9,073 bases of DNA from Alphaproteobacteria bacterium (GTDB taxonomy: Bacteria > Pseudomonadota > Alphaproteobacteria > DAOWDM01): positions 1 through 9,073 of the forward strand of contig DAOWDM010000173.1 of assembly GCA_030639035.1 (NCBI GenBank), given 5' to 3'. Position 1 is the first letter of the stretch; the number at the start of each line of letters is the position of its first letter. The translations under genes were made by a program, and so were the position numbers. The notes below the pieces were generated by a model. It worked only from the letters and a program-made list of their open reading frames with translations, searched no databases and was not told the DNA's origin. This document shows positions 6,426 through 9,073 of the stretch, one piece after another.

Positions 6426-7334
6426 ATGAACTGGTTAACAAATTTTGTCCGTCCTAAGGTGCGTAGTCTTGTCGCTCCTAAGGAAATCCCTGATAATCTA
6501 TGGGTAAAATGCAGCTCCTGTGGGAATATGATTTTCCATCGTGAGTTAGAACAGAATAGTATGGTCTGTAGTCACTGTGGCTATCACATGAGGCTGTCTG
6601 CAAAAAAACGCCTTGATATGCTTTTTGATTATGGTGAGTACAAGCGTATAGAGTTGCCTCAGGTAAAGCATGATCCTATTAAATTTAAAGACTTAAAACG
6701 CTATTCTGACCGACTGAAAGATTACCGCAAAAAAACGAAAGAAGATGATGCTATTATTGTAGCACATGGAACTCTTGGCGGAATGCCAGTGGTAATGGCT
6801 GCTTTTAATTTTGGTTTTATGGGCGGTTCTATGGGAGTAGCTGTTGGTGAGGGGATTGTTGCTGCATCAGAACTTGCTGTTTTACAGGAAGCTCCTCTTA
6901 TTATTGTTTCATCTTCTGGCGGGGCTAGAATGCAGGAGGGGATTCTTTCTCTTATGCAGATGGCTAGAACGACTCTAGCTGTGAATAAAGTAAAAGAAAA
7001 AGGTCTTCCTTATATTTCTGTTCTTACAGACCCTACAACTGGCGGAGTTACGGCTTCATTTGCTATGTTGGGTGATGTTGCTATTGCTGAACCAGAATGC
7101 ATCATTGGTTTTGCAGGGGCTAGAGTTATTGAGCAGACTATCAGGCAAACTCTTCCCGAAGGTTTTCAAAGAGCGGAATATCTTTTAGAGCATGGAATGG
7201 TAGATATGGTTGTTCCAAGGAAGGAACTGCGACAAACTCTTTCAAGAGTAATCGGTTTGCTTTGTAATGCTAAACCAGCAGGAGATCTTATTCCGCTGGA
7301 TTCTGGCAAAAAAACTAAAGCTGATGACAAATAA
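6426..7334 (+). CDS. accD: Acetyl-CoA carboxylase carboxyltransferase subunit beta
   Basis: AccD works with AccA to transfer the carboxyl group from carboxybiotin to acetyl-CoA, forming malonyl-CoA for fatty-acid synthesis. At 302 residues it is close to the family length. The N-terminus MNWLTNFVRPK is typical of alphaproteobacteria and fixes the start. A zinc ribbon has Cys29, Cys32, Cys48 and Cys51. The crotonase-fold carboxyltransferase domain shows GGSMGVAVGEG (133-143), SSSGGARMQEG (162-172), TDPTTGGVTASFA (201-213) and FAGARVIEQT (229-238). Nothing looks degraded. The preceding 101 bases contain a TATAAA-like box but no convincing full promoter. The end overlaps folC by 11 bases. Confidence 0.97.
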   Translation: MNWLTNFVRPKVRSLVAPKEIPDNLWVKCSSCGNMIFHRELEQNSMVCSHCGYHMRLSAKKRLDMLFDYGEYKRIELPQVKHDPIKFKDLKRYSDRLKDYRKKTKEDDAIIVAHGTLGGMPVVMAAFNFGFMGGSMGVAVGEGIVAASELAVLQEAPLIIVSSSGGARMQEGILSLMQMARTTLAVNKVKEKGLPYISVLTDPTTGGVTASFAMLGDVAIAEPECIIGFAGARVIEQTIRQTLPEGFQRAEYLLEHGMVDMVVPRKELRQTLSRVIGLLCNAKPAGDLIPLDSGKKTKADDK

Positions 7335-8625
7335 TATTTCTACAGATGCAATTGTAGAAAGATTGCACAAGTTGCACCCCAAAGTTATTGATTTGTCTTT
7401 GGAGCGGATTTATAAGCTGTTGGATAAGGTGGGAAATCCTCAGATTAACCTGCCACCTGTAGTGCATGTTGCTGGAACAAACGGCAAAGGCTCTACCGTT
7501 GCTTTTATGAGGGCGTTTTTCGAGCAGGCAGGGCTTAAAGTTCACACTTTCACCTCTCCGCATTTAACAAGGTTTGCAGAACGCATAAGAATTTCTGGAA
7601 AATTGCTAAAAGATGATAAAATCGTAGCTTTGCTTGAAGAAGCAGAGCAGGCAAATGGTAATGAACCTATAACTTTTTTTGAAGTAACAACCGTTGCTGC
7701 TTTTATGGCTTTTGCAAGAAATCCTGCTGATGTGCTTCTTCTTGAAACAGGATTAGGAGGCAGGCTTGATGCAACAAATGTTGTCGAAAAACCAGCATTG
7801 ACGATTCTTACTCCAATATCAATGGATCACGAATCATATCTTGGAGACACAATAGAAAAAATTGCTTTTGAAAAAGCTGGGATTATGAAATCTGGAGCTC
7901 CTTGCATTACCGCAAATCAGGAAAAAGCCGTTTTAAATGTGCTAGAAGAATGTGCGACAAACAAAAAAGTGTCTTTATGTAGTGGCGGTAAAGATTGGAG
8001 CATTTATTCTGAAAATAACAGCGTTTATTTCAAAGGAATTAATAAGTTTAAATTACCTATGCCTGCTTTGGCAGGGGAGCATCAAGTAGAAAATGCAGGG
8101 CTTGCAATAGCAGGAATTGAAAAGCTTGTAGAATCAGGCGTTTTTGATAAAAGCATTTTTAAGACTCTTGATAAAGGCATGAAGTCGGTTACATGGGCAG
8201 GAAGACTTCAAAAACTTTCAAAAGGCGTGCTTTTTGACATGCTTCCAAAAGATTGCGAGCTTTGGATAGACGGCGGACACAATCCATCTGCTGGAGAAAT
8301 GCTAGGAAAATTCATAAGCAATTGGAATGATAAGCCTTTGCATATTATAACAGGAATGATGACAACAAAAGATACCGTAAGTTTCCTTAAAAACCTGACT
8401 AAAGGCACTAAAACACTTCAAGCAGTACCAATTCATGGATTTAACAGCTTTTCTGCCAAAGGATTGCAAGAACAAGCCATAAAAGCAGGTTTTAAAAACG
8501 CAAAACCAGCAAATTCGACAAAACAAGCATTGGAAAATATAATCACAAACACAAAAGAACCAGTCAGAATCCTAGTCTGTGGCTCACTTTACCTGCTCGG
8601 AACAGTGCTAAAAGAAAACGGATAA
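7324..8625 (+). CDS. folC: Bifunctional folylpolyglutamate synthase / dihydrofolate synthase
   Basis: FolC is an ATP-dependent ligase that adds glutamate to dihydropteroate and to folates, in the cytoplasm. Starting at the ATG at 7324 gives 433 residues, the usual family length. The P-loop GTNGKGS is at 51-57. TSPHLTRFAERI (77-88), ETGLGGRLDATNV (141-153) and PISMDHESYLGD (164-175) follow, with EKAGIMK (183-189) containing the lysine that is carbamylated in this family. The C-terminal glutamate ligase domain has WAGRLQKL (291-298), DGGHNPSAG (316-324) and VCGSLYLLG (418-426). The frame can be extended to 7267, but that adds 19 residues lying wholly within accD and lacking family similarity. 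The 11-base overlap with accD suggests coupled translation. No sign of decay. Confidence 0.96.
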   Translation: MTNNISTDAIVERLHKLHPKVIDLSLERIYKLLDKVGNPQINLPPVVHVAGTNGKGSTVAFMRAFFEQAGLKVHTFTSPHLTRFAERIRISGKLLKDDKIVALLEEAEQANGNEPITFFEVTTVAAFMAFARNPADVLLLETGLGGRLDATNVVEKPALTILTPISMDHESYLGDTIEKIAFEKAGIMKSGAPCITANQEKAVLNVLEECATNKKVSLCSGGKDWSIYSENNSVYFKGINKFKLPMPALAGEHQVENAGLAIAGIEKLVESGVFDKSIFKTLDKGMKSVTWAGRLQKLSKGVLFDMLPKDCELWIDGGHNPSAGEMLGKFISNWNDKPLHIITGMMTTKDTVSFLKNLTKGTKTLQAVPIHGFNSFSAKGLQEQAIKAGFKNAKPANSTKQALENIITNTKEPVRILVCGSLYLLGTVLKENG

Positions 8626-8716
8626 AATAAATTTTAGATTTAGCTAGACAGAAATGAATTTTTAGACTATGGTGTTTATTGTAGTGTTTTATAACAAGAA
8701 TTAATGAGGAAAAGCT

Positions 8717-9067
8717 ATGACTGATATAAAAAAAGGTGCAGAAGCAAGCCAAGCTGTAAATAACTTTGCAGAAAAAGGCGATGTTGAAGCATTTGCTTGC
8801 GGTGCTGCAAAAGTGCTAACTGAAAAAGCTAAATCAGGATTATCTGCAGTTAAGGATAATGCGACATTTCTTCAATTTGCTACAGGAGTGGCATTAGGAC
8901 TAGGACAGACACCAGAAGCATTTGCAACAGGGACTGTGCTTATTGTTGATGCAGTTAACAGTTATTTAAAGGAGAAGCCTACTTTATTAAAAAGACTCAT
9001 TGAACCTAAGCAAACTGTTAAAGACATAAATAATGTCATCAAAAATACTATTGCAAAAGGCAGATAA
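8717..9067 (+). CDS. Small alanine/lysine-rich protein of unknown function
   Basis: I do not recognise this 116-residue protein. It is complete, with GAGGA at 8706-8710 six bases before the ATG and tandem stops TAATAA at 9065-9070. The first ~48 residues are charged and probably helical. Residues 51-80 are more hydrophobic and Gly/Ala-rich (for example TGVALGLGQ, 56-64, and ATGTVLIVDAV, 70-80), but a polar GQTPE break makes a membrane helix uncertain. The last ~35 residues are basic. There is one cysteine (Cys28) and no signal peptide. It lies 91 bases after folC and may have its own promoter (TATAAC at 8690-8695, no clear -35). The strong ribosome site and codon use like the neighbours support a real gene. 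Confidence 0.7.
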   Translation: MTDIKKGAEASQAVNNFAEKGDVEAFACGAAKVLTEKAKSGLSAVKDNATFLQFATGVALGLGQTPEAFATGTVLIVDAVNSYLKEKPTLLKRLIEPKQTVKDINNVIKNTIAKGR

Positions 9068-9073
9068 TAAATA

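Noticed and set aside
8690..8695. TATAAC -10-like box before the last gene
   Set aside because: No -35-like hexamer lies at the right distance; noted only as possible.

Overview
The window looks like chromosomal DNA of an A+T-rich alphaproteobacterium. The gene order ihfB - lapA - pyrF - (trpF) - trpB - trpA - accD - folC is a familiar alphaproteobacterial arrangement, and the TrpB, AccD and FolC sequences look alphaproteobacterial. The low G+C content and eroded biosynthetic genes suggest a host- or community-dependent lifestyle (inference). It keeps chemotaxis genes, so it is probably motile or descends from a motile ancestor. Every gene I accept lies on the + strand.

Layout. Positions 1-900 hold the 3' part of cheB (chemotaxis methylesterase), with cheR (methyltransferase) one base behind it. 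After a 141-base gap with a promoter-like site comes ihfB, restarted here at a GTG, then lapA, pyrF, a collapsed trpF, trpB and trpA in a tightly coupled row. A pentapeptide-repeat gene sits between trpA and accD. AccD and folC overlap. A small unrecognised alanine/lysine-rich protein closes the window.

The main discovery is selective damage in the pyrF-trp segment. TrpF survives only as a 45-codon in-frame ORF that joins the first ~16 residues of the enzyme to its last ~29. TrpA keeps its two catalytic acids, but both glycines of the phosphate-binding GFGI loop are aspartate. PyrF has lost two normally invariant charged active-site residues (Asp to Asn, Lys to Met). TrpB, AccD and FolC next to them keep the key motifs I can check.

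The simplest reading is that tryptophan synthesis from anthranilate has been lost. TrpB would then be kept to make tryptophan from scavenged indole plus serine, with TrpA as a non-cleaving allosteric partner, as known for genital Chlamydia trachomatis. PyrF decay suggests parallel dependence on external pyrimidines. Both are inferences from one locus; second copies elsewhere in the genome would change them.
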